From contig CAVFCI010000001.1 in the NCBI GenBank assembly GCA_963620985.1, forward strand, positions 33,675-97,674: a DNA stretch of 64,000 bases. Direction: 5' to 3'. Positions within the stretch are counted from its first letter, which is position 1; the number at the start of each line of letters is the position of its first letter. The notes under the pieces were generated by a model. It was not told where the DNA came from. It saw only the letters and a program-made list of their open reading frames with translations, and ran no database searches. This DNA comes from F23-B02 sp963620985. Its GTDB lineage: Bacteria > Bacillota > Clostridia > Oscillospirales > Oscillospiraceae. Both the position numbers and the translations under genes were made by a program. Of this stretch, positions 50,815 through 59,149 are shown one piece after another.

Positions 50815-51276
50815 TTAGCGGGATCTTATGCCGTGCATGAAGCCGTTGATCTCTGCCGAATGTATATCTCCGCCGATAACGCGGGTGCCCTTGACGTAGA
50901 GCACGGCATACACCGTTCCCGTGCAGCCTTCGTAGCTCGTGACGGTGTATGTAAACTGCCTGCACTCAAGCCCGGCATAGGACGCGAAGTCATAGCCCTG
51001 AGCAGTCTGCATATCGGCATATTCGCGCACCGCGCCCTCAAAGCTTTTCGGCAGCAGCACCGTGCGCTCCTCCTCGCTGTCGGGATCGACATCCCAGCCG
51101 CAGGAGGCGAGGTATTTCACGCGCCCCTTGAGCTGCGATACGTCGAGCATGTCGCCCGTGCTCAGCAGACTGCGCGGCGACGAGCATAGCACGACTGCGG
51201 CGGAAAGGCATAGCCCGAGCAGGAGCAGCAGCGCGGCCGCACGTTTTTTCGTCAGCTTTAAACTTTTCGTAAACAT
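50815..51276 (-). CDS. Membrane-anchored DUF4830 protein
   Basis: A 153-residue protein with one N-terminal membrane segment (AAALLLLLGLCLSAAVVLCS) and an external DUF4830 domain. Family features are GRVKYLASCGWDVDPDSEEE, TVLLPKSFEGAVREYADMQ, and VIGGDIHSAEINGFMHGI. The function is unknown. It stands alone on the minus strand between tuf and a pseudouridine synthase. The ribosome binding site is weak (a long AT-rich leader), so ATG 51276 is only likely. Confidence 0.85.
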   Translation of the reverse strand: MFTKSLKLTKKRAAALLLLLGLCLSAAVVLCSSPRSLLSTGDMLDVSQLKGRVKYLASCGWDVDPDSEEERTVLLPKSFEGAVREYADMQTAQGYDFASYAGLECRQFTYTVTSYEGCTGTVYAVLYVKGTRVIGGDIHSAEINGFMHGIRSR

Positions 51277-51366
51277 ATTCGTATATCAGCCTTTGCCTAT
51301 TCAAAAAATATATACCTTGTGTTATAATAACCCGATACTGAAGCTTATGCCGGACAGGGGGTCAAT

Positions 51367-52080
51367 ATGCCGATAATGCGACTGGACAAGCTGCTTTCCG
51401 AGTGCACCGCGCTTTCACGAAGTCAGCTGCGACAAATAATCAAAAGCGGCTGCGTCAGCGTTGACGGTCAGACCGTCACCTCGCCTGAGCAGAGGGTGGA
51501 CAGCGACGCCGCTCGCGTAGAGCTTGACGGAAAGCCCGTGAACTATGCGAAATTCTGCTACTATATGCTCAATAAGCCGGCGGGGATACTCTCCGCCACG
51601 GACGATAAAAAGCAGAAAACGGTCATCGACCTGTTTCCGCCGGAGCTCAAAAAGAAAAATCTTTTTCCCGTCGGCAGACTGGATAAGGATACGACGGGGC
51701 TTCTCATAATAACAAACGACGGCGAATTTGCCCACAGGGTCATCTCTCCGAAGTCGGAGATAGTCAAGACCTATCACGCGGTCACGGAAGGCTCCGTTGA
51801 CGAGAGCGATATCGAGGCGTTCCGGCAGGGGATAGTGCTCGCTGACGGGACACAGTGCCTGCCGGCAGAGCTTGAAGGGCTGCCGGACGGGAGCTGTCTT
51901 GTGCACGTCATGGAGGGAAAGTACCATCAGGTCAAGCGTATGCTCGCCTCGCGCGGCAAGCCCGTGACGGCTTTGAAACGCCTGTCAATAGGCGGCTTGA
52001 GGCTTGATAACAGCCTGCTTCAGGGCGAATTCAGGCCATTGACAGAAAAAGAGTTGTGCAGTGTGAATAAGAAAAAATAA
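51367..52080 (+). CDS. RsuA/RluB-family pseudouridine synthase
   Basis: A 237-residue rRNA pseudouridine synthase with an N-terminal S4 domain (MRLDKLLSECTALSRSQLRQ) and a catalytic domain with VGRLDKDTTGLLIITNDGEF, whose aspartate is the nucleophile. The closest characterised family is RsuA, which makes pseudouridine 516 in 16S rRNA. GGGGG lies 6 nt before ATG. It is complete, with no adjacent partner. Confidence 0.93.
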   Translation: MPIMRLDKLLSECTALSRSQLRQIIKSGCVSVDGQTVTSPEQRVDSDAARVELDGKPVNYAKFCYYMLNKPAGILSATDDKKQKTVIDLFPPELKKKNLFPVGRLDKDTTGLLIITNDGEFAHRVISPKSEIVKTYHAVTEGSVDESDIEAFRQGIVLADGTQCLPAELEGLPDGSCLVHVMEGKYHQVKRMLASRGKPVTALKRLSIGGLRLDNSLLQGEFRPLTEKELCSVNKKK

Positions 52081-52165
52081 CAAAAAATCAAGGCTGTATT
52101 TGGTGCTTTTAGCAAAACAATTATCGCTTTTTTTAAAATATTCACAAAAATAATGCGGTTTTCTA

Positions 52166-52194
52166 TTGAAAAACGCACAAAAAAGTATTATCAT
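52166..52194 (+). promoter_or_regulatory. Putative promoter of the PucR-type regulator gene
   Basis: TTGAAA and TATCAT are separated by 17 nt in an AT-rich region 66 nt upstream of the start codon. Confidence 0.55.
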
Positions 52195-52259
52195 GTAGAA
52201 AGTGTTGAATATTATTTATCGTTAAAATACCCATAAGCTTCAGGGGAGGTAAAAAGACG

Positions 52260-53351
52260 ATGTCCAGCAGAATTTTTCAGGGCGTGATAATGCAAATAAA
52301 GGAAGCTACTGACAGGTGCATAGGCATCATTGACGATCAGGGCTTCGTTATTACATGCAGCGAGCTTCCGATGATCGGATCGAGGCTCGACGATTTTTCG
52401 AGCATGAATTATGATTTCTCGGAGCCCGTATATGTCAGCGGTATGCGCACATATAAGGTGCTCAGCAACACGAGCAAGTTTGACTATGCCGTGTTCGTCG
52501 AGGGCTGCGATGATATGGCGCGTATGACGTGCATGATGGCGGCCGTCGCCTTTAACGAGGCAAAGCTCAATTATGAGGAGAAGTACAATAAGGCAGCCTT
52601 CCTCAAAAACATTATTTCCGACAACATCCTCCCCGGTGATGTTTATGTGAGGACAAAGGAACTGCACTTTGCTCCCGACGTTCCGCGTGCGCTGATGCTC
52701 GTGCGTCAGGTCGAGCGTACCGATGTCGCCTGCGTCGAGGTGCTCCAGACGCTTTTCCCCGATAAGCAGCATGACTTCGTCATCAGCATAAACGAGAGTG
52801 ATATCGTCGTTATAAAGGAACTCCCCGGCGGCGAGAACAGCGCCGAGGTCAAGGCCATTGCGGAGAGCATCGAGACCGTTCTGCGCAGCGAGCTCCAGAT
52901 AAAGTGCAATATAGGCATAGGAACGACGGCAAGGCACCTGCGCGAGCTTGCCGACCGCTATAAGGAAGCGCAGATAGCCATTGACGTCGGCAGGGTCTTC
53001 GATTCGGAAAAGACGATAATAAGCTATGAAAATCTCGGCATTGGCCGTATTATATATCAGCTCCCCACAACGCTCTGCGAAATGTTCCTCAACGAGGTGT
53101 TCAAGAAAAACCCGCTTGAAACGCTCGACGAGGACACGCTTGAGACTATAAATAAATTTTTCGAGAATAACCTCAACGTCTCGGAAACGAGCCGCAAGCT
53201 GTATGTCCACCGCAATACGCTCGTCTACCGCCTTGAAAAGATCAAGAAGATCACGGGGCTCGACCTGCGCGAGTTTGACCATGCGATCGTGTTCAAGGTC
53301 GCAATGATGGTCAAGCAGTATCTCGATTCGGTCAACAGCAATGGCCGCTGA
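52260..53351 (+). CDS. PucR/CdaR-type transcriptional regulator
   Basis: A 363-residue protein with an N-terminal sensor-like region (residues 1-110), a CdaR GGDEF-like central region, and a C-terminal helix-turn-helix of the PucR_2 type: FFENNLNVSETSRKLYVHRN then TLVYRLEKIKKITGLDLREF. This family regulates catabolic genes; the ligand is unknown. GGGGAGG lies about 10 nt before ATG. It precedes ftsE by 46 nt with an AGGAGG between them, so it may share its transcript with the division genes, an unusual neighbour. Confidence 0.9.
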   Translation: MSSRIFQGVIMQIKEATDRCIGIIDDQGFVITCSELPMIGSRLDDFSSMNYDFSEPVYVSGMRTYKVLSNTSKFDYAVFVEGCDDMARMTCMMAAVAFNEAKLNYEEKYNKAAFLKNIISDNILPGDVYVRTKELHFAPDVPRALMLVRQVERTDVACVEVLQTLFPDKQHDFVISINESDIVVIKELPGGENSAEVKAIAESIETVLRSELQIKCNIGIGTTARHLRELADRYKEAQIAIDVGRVFDSEKTIISYENLGIGRIIYQLPTTLCEMFLNEVFKKNPLETLDEDTLETINKFFENNLNVSETSRKLYVHRNTLVYRLEKIKKITGLDLREFDHAIVFKVAMMVKQYLDSVNSNGR

Positions 53352-53397
53352 AATCCACAGGGGAGAAACCCCGATATCCTCAGGAGGAAAATGACAC

Positions 53398-54090
53398 ATG
53401 GTTCAGATGAACAATGTAACGATGGTCTATGACAACAGTGATGTTGCCGCGCTGGATAATTTCAGCCTTACGATAAGCGAGGGCGAGTTTGCCTTCCTCG
53501 TAGGGCCGTCAGGCTCCGGCAAGACGACGATCATAAAGCTCTTAACGGGTGAGATAATGGCATCCGAGGGCGAGGTCGTTGTAAACGGCTTTAATATGAA
53601 TAAGCTCAAGCGCCGCAAGATGCCGCAGATGAGAAGAACGCTCGGCGTTATCTTTCAGGATTTCAGACTTATCGACAAGATGACGGTGTACGATAACGTT
53701 GCGTTTGCCATGCACGTTGTCGGCGCGTCGAACAAGTCGATAAAGGATCGCGTGCCCCGCGTGCTGGAGCTTGTCGGCCTTGACGGGCGCGAAAAGCGCC
53801 TTCCGGCGGAGCTCTCCGGCGGCGAGCAGCAGCGTGTCGCCATTGCGCGCGCGCTGGTCAACAACCCGACCATGATAATTGCCGACGAGCCTACGGGAAA
53901 CCTCGACCCCGTGCGCAGTCTCGAGCTCATGCTCCTGCTTGAAAAGATAAACGAAATGGGCACCACGATCCTCGTGGTAACTCACGAAAAGGAGCTGGTC
54001 AACGCTTTCTCCAAGCGCGTCATCGCCATCGACGGCGGTCACCTGATCAGCGACGGAATGGACGGGTACTACAGCTATGAAGTTGAATAG
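53398..54090 (+). CDS. ftsE: Cell division ATP-binding protein FtsE
   Basis: A 230-residue ABC ATPase with Walker A VGPSGSGKTTIIKLL, signature LSGGEQQRVAIARAL, and Walker B IIADEPTGNLDP. FtsE, with FtsX, activates a peptidoglycan hydrolase at the septum or during elongation. AGGAGG lies 9 nt before ATG. It overlaps ftsX by 14 nt, the standard arrangement. Confidence 0.97.
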   Translation: MVQMNNVTMVYDNSDVAALDNFSLTISEGEFAFLVGPSGSGKTTIIKLLTGEIMASEGEVVVNGFNMNKLKRRKMPQMRRTLGVIFQDFRLIDKMTVYDNVAFAMHVVGASNKSIKDRVPRVLELVGLDGREKRLPAELSGGEQQRVAIARALVNNPTMIIADEPTGNLDPVRSLELMLLLEKINEMGTTILVVTHEKELVNAFSKRVIAIDGGHLISDGMDGYYSYEVE

Positions 54091-54964
54091 ATACGGATAT
54101 CTTATAGGCGAGGGCTTCCGCAACATCTTTACCCACGGCTTTATGTCCTTTGCCTCAGTAACGATAATAATCGCCTGCCTTATCATAATGGGCAGCTTTA
54201 CGCTTCTTGATATAAACATCAATAAGATGATCGAGGATATAGGCAATCAGAATCAGATCCTTGCATATGTCGATGAGGATATGACGGCGCAGGAGGCGTC
54301 CGCGCAGATACAGCCAAAGCTTGAGGCGCTTGACAATGTTGCAAGCGTTGACTTTATAAGCCGCAGCGAGGCAATGCAGAACTACCTTGAAGACTACGAC
54401 GACAGCTTCGCTGAGGGTCTTGACGAAGAGGTGTTCCGCCATCGCTTTGTTATCCAGCTCGTCGATCTGAGCCAGATGGACGTGACCAGCGCGGCCATTG
54501 AAGGTGTTGACGGCATCGTGAAGGTGAACGCCCCCACGAAGTTTGCCGATAAATTCATATCGGTGCGCAATGTAATAAGCGTCGTTTCGCTCGTGCTCAT
54601 CGCTATCCTCGGCTTTGTGTCGCTGTTTATTATGAGCAACACCATAAAGCTCGCAACCTACGGACGGCGCGAGGAGATAGCCATTATGAAGATGGTCGGC
54701 GCGTCAAACAGCTTTATTCGCTGCCCATTCGTCGTAGAGGGTCTGGTGCTCGGCATTGTCGGCGGCGGACTTGCCTTCCTTGCACAGTGGGGACTGTATA
54801 AGGCGCTCGAAACAAAGGTCGCGTCGAGCCTTGCCATTTCGTATATAAGCATCGTGCCGTTTGCAAACGTGTGGACGGTCGTGCTCGCAGCGTTCATGGC
54901 GGTCGGCGTTCTCGTCGGCGCAGTCGGCGGCGTTATCGCTATCAGAAACTACCTCAAGGTGTGA
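54077..54964 (+). CDS. ftsX: Cell division protein FtsX
   Basis: A 295-residue membrane protein with four helices and a large extracellular loop after helix 1 (LDININKMIEDIGNQNQILA to about residue 170), which binds hydrolase activators in other species. The C-terminal RREEIAIMKMVGASNSFIR block is typical. It overlaps ftsE by 14 nt. Downstream is a tiny exported protein rather than a recognisable activator. Confidence 0.96.
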   Translation: MKLNRYGYLIGEGFRNIFTHGFMSFASVTIIIACLIIMGSFTLLDININKMIEDIGNQNQILAYVDEDMTAQEASAQIQPKLEALDNVASVDFISRSEAMQNYLEDYDDSFAEGLDEEVFRHRFVIQLVDLSQMDVTSAAIEGVDGIVKVNAPTKFADKFISVRNVISVVSLVLIAILGFVSLFIMSNTIKLATYGRREEIAIMKMVGASNSFIRCPFVVEGLVLGIVGGGLAFLAQWGLYKALETKVASSLAISYISIVPFANVWTVVLAAFMAVGVLVGAVGGVIAIRNYLKV

Positions 54965-54974
54965 GGAGCGGAAC

Positions 54975-55136
54975 ATGAACAGAAGATTAGTCGTATCCAT
55001 ATTGGCAATGCTCCTTGTGCTGACCATGATACTCAGCCTTGTGCTCACGGTGATCCCCGTAAAGGCTGATGCACCCGAGCAGAGCCCCGTCGGGGAGCCT
55101 GCCGCTGTGCAGAGCATAGCCGAAGAATGTAATTAA
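54975..55136 (+). CDS. Small exported protein between ftsX and S41 protease
   Basis: A 53-residue frame beginning MNRRLVVSILAMLLVLTMIL, an N-terminal signal or anchor with possible cleavage after VKA, and a short acidic tail ending IAEECN. GAGGAGCG lies about 6-8 nt before ATG. In many Clostridia this slot holds a coiled-coil murein hydrolase activator (EnvC/PcsB-like) with the same style of signal peptide. This frame could be a truncated remnant or a genuine small membrane protein; the tail has no coiled coil and no M23 domain. Confidence 0.6.
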   Translation: MNRRLVVSILAMLLVLTMILSLVLTVIPVKADAPEQSPVGEPAAVQSIAEECN

Positions 55137-55141
55137 ATGAT

Positions 55142-55173
55142 TTTGACTGGCGGCCATCCGGCTGCCAGTCAAA
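55142..55173 (+). terminator. Hairpin after the small exported protein
   Basis: TTTGACTGGC and GCCAGTCAAA form a 10-bp stem around a GGCC-containing loop. No T-tract follows, so it may be a processing site or partial terminator before the S41 protease gene. Confidence 0.5.
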
Positions 55174-55212
55174 CGTACTGTTAACCACTGTTTCAGGGTA
55201 AGGAGAAACTTG

Positions 55213-56379
55213 ATGGAAAAACGTTCACAGCCGCAATTCGGCAGAAAATTTAAGCTGCTTCACCTTATAATAGTGGCTCTTATAGTCATGATCGTGACCG
55301 CCGCCGTGACCTATTTCATAACGACAGGCGGCTTTTCCGACAGGCAGTATCTAAAGGATGCCAAGGCCTATGTCGAGATAGAAAAGATAATAAACGAAAA
55401 TTATATAGGCGAGGTCAACGAGGATACGCTGTATAATGCAGCGGCCTCGGCAATGGTGCGCAGCATTGACGATAAGTGGAGCTATTACATGAGCCCCGAG
55501 GAATACGCAGCCTATAAGCTGTCCTCGGCAAACGAATATGCCGGTATCGGCGTAAGCGTCAAGCTCAACGACAAGGGCAAGTTCGAGATATTCGCCGTCG
55601 AGGACGGAACTCCGGCGGCAACGGCGGGGCTCAACGTCGGACAGACGATAGTTTCCGTTGACGGGCAGGCGACCGAGGGCATGACTGCTGCCGAGCTTCA
55701 GGAGCTCATCCGCTCAAAGCTCAACAAGAACTTCCCAATGGTCATTGCCGACGAAAAGGGAAACGAGTCGAGCGTGACCATATCCTGCGAGGTCATATAC
55801 AAAAATCCCGTGTCCTCGAAAATGCTCAGCAATAGCATCGGGTATATAAAGATATCGAACTTTGAGGCCGGAAGCAGCGAGGGCACGATAGGCGCTATCG
55901 AAAAGCTCACAGCCGAGGGCGCAAAGTCATTCATCTTCGATGTGCGCGACAATCCCGGCGGCCTCGTCAGTGAGCTCGTCTCGCTGCTTGACTATCTGCT
56001 GCCGGACGGCGACCTGTTCGTGAGCGTCGATAAGGCCGGAAAGGAAACGGTCAAGACCTCGGACAAGGTATGCCTGAGCGCGAAGATGGCCGTTCTGGTC
56101 AACGAAAATAGCTATAGTGCAGCGGAGTTTTTTGCAGCGGCGCTTCAGGAGTATGACTGGGCGACGATAGTCGGCGAGCATACGACAGGCAAGGCCAGAA
56201 GTCAGGTGACGATAGAGCTTTCAAACGGCGGCGCGATACACATTTCGACCAACAAGTATCTCACGCCCAAGCGCGTCGATCTTGCCGAGGCAGGAGGCAT
56301 AAAGCCCGATATCGAGGCGTACAACACCGATGAGGATACACAGGTGCAGCTCAACGCGGCGATAAAAGCCCTGAGCTGA
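55213..56379 (+). CDS. S41 family C-terminal processing protease
   Basis: A 388-residue membrane-anchored serine protease. One N-terminal helix (LLHLIIVALIVMIVTAAVTY) is followed by a CTP N-domain, a PDZ domain (GIGVSVKLNDKGKFEIFAVE; GLNVGQTIVSVDG) and the catalytic core, with serine in NENSYSAAEFFAAAL and lysine in GEHTTGKARSQ. AAGGAG precedes ATG 55213 by 7 nt; the TTG at 55210 is an alternative. Location beside ftsEX suggests a role in trimming cell-wall enzymes, as for CtpA/CtpB; that is inference. Confidence 0.94.
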   Translation: MEKRSQPQFGRKFKLLHLIIVALIVMIVTAAVTYFITTGGFSDRQYLKDAKAYVEIEKIINENYIGEVNEDTLYNAAASAMVRSIDDKWSYYMSPEEYAAYKLSSANEYAGIGVSVKLNDKGKFEIFAVEDGTPAATAGLNVGQTIVSVDGQATEGMTAAELQELIRSKLNKNFPMVIADEKGNESSVTISCEVIYKNPVSSKMLSNSIGYIKISNFEAGSSEGTIGAIEKLTAEGAKSFIFDVRDNPGGLVSELVSLLDYLLPDGDLFVSVDKAGKETVKTSDKVCLSAKMAVLVNENSYSAAEFFAAALQEYDWATIVGEHTTGKARSQVTIELSNGGAIHISTNKYLTPKRVDLAEAGGIKPDIEAYNTDEDTQVQLNAAIKALS

Positions 56380-56423
56380 ATATCAATAAGTAATAAATTA
56401 GGATCATAAAGGAGAGCTGAATA

Positions 56424-56912
56424 ATGGCTACCGAAAGCAGATTTAAAATGAGTCAGGAGCGCCTTGACGCGCTCAAAAAGGAGCTTCTGTATCTTGAGAC
56501 CGATAAGGCCAAGGAGGTTGCCGAGCAGATCAAGGAGGCGCGCAGCTTCGGCGATCTTTCGGAAAACAGCGAATACGATGAGGCCAAGACCGAGCAGGGC
56601 AAGCTCTATTCCAGAATAGCCGAGATCAAGAGCCTTGTTGAGAACGCAGAGATCGTTGAGAAGGTCGATACGGGCATGCGCAAGGGCGCAGTCACCCTCG
56701 GCAGCCGCGTAAAGGTGCGCGATATCGAGGACGGCTATGAGGAGGAGTACACCGTCGTAGGCTCGCAGGAGGCAAACCCCATGGAGGGGCGCGTGTCCGA
56801 CGATTCACCCTTTGGCCGCGGCCTGTACGGTCACGTTGCGGGCGAGAGGATCACAGTTGACGCTCCCGCAGGCGAGCTGCACTTTGAGATACTTTCAGTA
56901 GAAAACGATTAA
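56424..56912 (+). CDS. greA: Transcription elongation factor GreA
   Basis: A 162-residue factor that rescues backtracked RNA polymerase. The N-terminal coiled coil carries the acidic tip region (EARSFGDLSENSEYDEAK), and the C-terminal domain contains NPMEGRVSDDSPFGRGLYG. AAGGAGAGCTGAATA precedes ATG. It lies directly before lysS (11 nt), a pairing seen in many Firmicutes. Confidence 0.97.
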   Translation: MATESRFKMSQERLDALKKELLYLETDKAKEVAEQIKEARSFGDLSENSEYDEAKTEQGKLYSRIAEIKSLVENAEIVEKVDTGMRKGAVTLGSRVKVRDIEDGYEEEYTVVGSQEANPMEGRVSDDSPFGRGLYGHVAGERITVDAPAGELHFEILSVEND

Positions 56913-56923
56913 GAGGTTAGGCT

Positions 56924-58888
56924 ATGAGTGAGAATAAGACCAATGAGACGGCAGCGCCCGAGCAGGAGCTCAGCGAGCTGCTCCAGATAAGACGCGATAA
57001 GCTGAAGACCCTGCAGGAGGAGGGGAGAGACCCCTTTACCCAGACCCGCTTTGTGAGAAGCGCGTATTCCGAAGAGATCAAGGCAGACTTCGACGCATTT
57101 GACGGCAAGACAGTCAAGGTAGCAGGCCGTATGATGTCCAAGCGCGGCATGGGCAAGGCCATATTCTGCCACATCAAGGACGACCGCGGCAGCATTCAGC
57201 TGTATATCCGCAAGGATGCGGTCAGCGAGCAGGAGTTTGCCGACTTCCGCAAGTACGATATCGGCGATATCGTCGGTGTTTCGGGCTTCGTGTTCAAGAC
57301 AAAGACAGGGGAGATATCTGTCCATGTCGAGTCGGTCACGCTGCTGTCGAAGAGCCTGCGCCCCCTGCCGGAGAAGTTCCACGGCATGACGAGCACCGAG
57401 CTTAAATACCGCCAGCGCTACGTTGACCTCATCATGAGCGACGACAGCCGCCGCAACTTCGAGATACGCTCGAAATTCATAAGCTATGTCCGCTCCTTCC
57501 TCGACGGCAGAGGCTATATGGAGGTCGAAACTCCCGTACTTAACACCATCTCCGGCGGCGCTACGGCGCGCCCGTTCATAACCCACCACAATACGCTGGA
57601 TATCGACATGTTCCTGCGCATTGCGACCGAGCTCAACCTCAAGCGTCTTATCGTCGGCGGCATCGAGCGAGTGTATGAGATAGGCCGCATCTTCCGCAAC
57701 GAGGGCATGGACACAAAGCACAATCCCGAGTTCACGACCGTTGAGCTGTATCAGGCCTACGCCGATTTTAACGACATGATGGATCTGTTTGAAGACCTCC
57801 TGTCGGGCGCTGCGATGAAGATACTCGGCACCTATCAGTGCACATGGCAGGGCTGCGATATAGACCTCACGCCCGGCTGGGAGCGCCTTACGATGGCACA
57901 GGCCGTCAAGAAATACGTCGGCCTTGACTTCATGGCAATAGAGGGCGACGCGGAAGCTGTCGCGGCGGCGAAGGCCGCTGGCGTTGATATGGATAAGGTC
58001 GAGCACACCTGGGGTCACGCCCTGTACGAGTGCTTTGACCAGCTCGTCGAGGAAAAGCTCGTCCAGCCGACCTTCATCACCATGCATCCGGTGGACGTAT
58101 CGCCGCTTGCAAAGCGCTCTCCCAAGGATCCGCGCCTGACCGAGCGCTTTGAGCTGTTCATCTGCCGCAGCGAGATGGGCAACGCCTTCTCCGAGCTCAA
58201 CGATCCCATCGACCAGAAGCAGCGCTTCCTCAAGCAGGTCGAGCTTCGCGCTAAGGGCGACGACGAGGCCGGCATGATGGACGATGATTTCATAAACGCG
58301 CTCGAATACGGCATGCCCCCCACGGGCGGCCTCGGCATAGGCATCGACCGCTGCGTCATGCTCCTGACCGGCGCAAGCTCCATCCGCGACGTCATCCTGT
58401 TCCCGACGATGAAGCCCATTGATACTCCCAAAGCAGAGAAAAAGCCCGAGGAAGTCGGCATCATCGGTGGCGCGACGGGCGCGGTCGAGATCGAGATCAA
58501 GGATGAGCCGATCGACTTCTCCAACGTTCAGATCGAGCCACTGTTCCAAGATCAGGTCGATTTTGACACCTTCTCCAAGAGCGATTTCCGTGCAGTAAAG
58601 GTCAAGGAATGCGAAGCTGTGAAGAAGTCCAAAAAGCTCTTAAAGTTCGTATTGGACGACGGAACTGGCGTAGATAGGGTCATTTTGAGTGGTATTCACG
58701 AATATTATGAGCCGGAAGAGCTGGTCGGTAAGACCTGCATCGCCATCACGAACCTCCCGCCTCGCCCGATGATGGCTATCGACTCCTGCGGTATGCTCAT
58801 CTCCGCTGTGCATCACGAAAACGGCGAAGAAAAGTTGCATTTGCTGATGGTCGATCCTCACATTCCGGCAGGCGCAAAGCTCTATTGA
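56924..58888 (+). CDS. lysS: Class II lysyl-tRNA synthetase with C-terminal tRNA-binding domain
   Basis: A 654-residue synthetase. The anticodon OB fold covers residues 60-160. The class II core has motif 1 around FISYVRSFLDGRGYMEVETP, motif 2 RIFRNEGMDTKHNPEFTTVE, and motif 3 GLGIGIDRCVMLL. An extra C-terminal domain (about 545-654) matches the EMAP II/Trbp111-type tRNA-binding OB fold usually attached to MetRS (SKSDFRAVKVKECEAVKKSK; NLPPRPMMAID). A linker, DEPIDFSNVQIEPLFQDQVD, joins them. Standard LysRS is about 490-500 residues, so this is a fusion that should increase tRNA affinity. GAGGTTAGGCT precedes ATG. Confidence 0.96.
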   Translation: MSENKTNETAAPEQELSELLQIRRDKLKTLQEEGRDPFTQTRFVRSAYSEEIKADFDAFDGKTVKVAGRMMSKRGMGKAIFCHIKDDRGSIQLYIRKDAVSEQEFADFRKYDIGDIVGVSGFVFKTKTGEISVHVESVTLLSKSLRPLPEKFHGMTSTELKYRQRYVDLIMSDDSRRNFEIRSKFISYVRSFLDGRGYMEVETPVLNTISGGATARPFITHHNTLDIDMFLRIATELNLKRLIVGGIERVYEIGRIFRNEGMDTKHNPEFTTVELYQAYADFNDMMDLFEDLLSGAAMKILGTYQCTWQGCDIDLTPGWERLTMAQAVKKYVGLDFMAIEGDAEAVAAAKAAGVDMDKVEHTWGHALYECFDQLVEEKLVQPTFITMHPVDVSPLAKRSPKDPRLTERFELFICRSEMGNAFSELNDPIDQKQRFLKQVELRAKGDDEAGMMDDDFINALEYGMPPTGGLGIGIDRCVMLLTGASSIRDVILFPTMKPIDTPKAEKKPEEVGIIGGATGAVEIEIKDEPIDFSNVQIEPLFQDQVDFDTFSKSDFRAVKVKECEAVKKSKKLLKFVLDDGTGVDRVILSGIHEYYEPEELVGKTCIAITNLPPRPMMAIDSCGMLISAVHHENGEEKLHLLMVDPHIPAGAKLY

Positions 58889-58905
58889 TCGCCCCTAAAT
58901 TGTCG

Positions 58906-58941
58906 GTGCTTACGCCAATTTACTCCGAGCTTACGCCAAAA
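58906..58941 (+). repeat. Two direct repeats of GCTTACGCCAA
   Basis: GGTGCTTACGCCAATTT and CGAGCTTACGCCAAAAAT occur about 21 nt apart just after lysS. They lie outside any ORF and have no obvious secondary structure. Confidence 0.45.
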
Positions 58942-59004
58942 ATGCGTTTGGAATTCTGCGATTGCAGACAAGTTCCGATAGCATACGATAAGTTCATATG
59001 ATTT

Positions 59005-59033
59005 AAGCCCGCTGACTTCGGTCAGCGGGCTTT
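59005..59033 (+). terminator. Terminator after lysS
   Basis: AAGCCCGCTGAC and GTCAGCGGGCTT form a 12-bp stem with a TTCG loop, followed by TTCAGTTT. Confidence 0.85.
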
Positions 59034-59077
59034 CAGTTTGTCAAAAAAGTCCCCCGAGGGACTTTTTTGACAAACTG
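59034..59077. repeat. Long hairpin repeat with 20-bp perfect arms
   Basis: CAGTTTGTCAAAAAAGTCCC and its perfect complement flank a CCGA loop. The core equals the 5357-5388 hairpin. It directly follows the lysS terminator and could also terminate transcription from either side, since both arms contain T6/A6. Confidence 0.9.
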
Positions 59078-59149
59078 GACAACACCGAACTGATACACAG
59101 TACCAGCTCGGTGCTGCTTTAGTATGCTCCGGCTATTGAAGCAGAGGGA

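Noticed and set aside
49409..50965. 518-residue open frame opposite tuf
   Set aside because: Antisense to EF-Tu and extending over its terminator; no recognisable domain.
56909..58549. 546-residue open frame opposite lysS
   Set aside because: Shadow frame; the plus strand carries unmistakable LysRS motifs.
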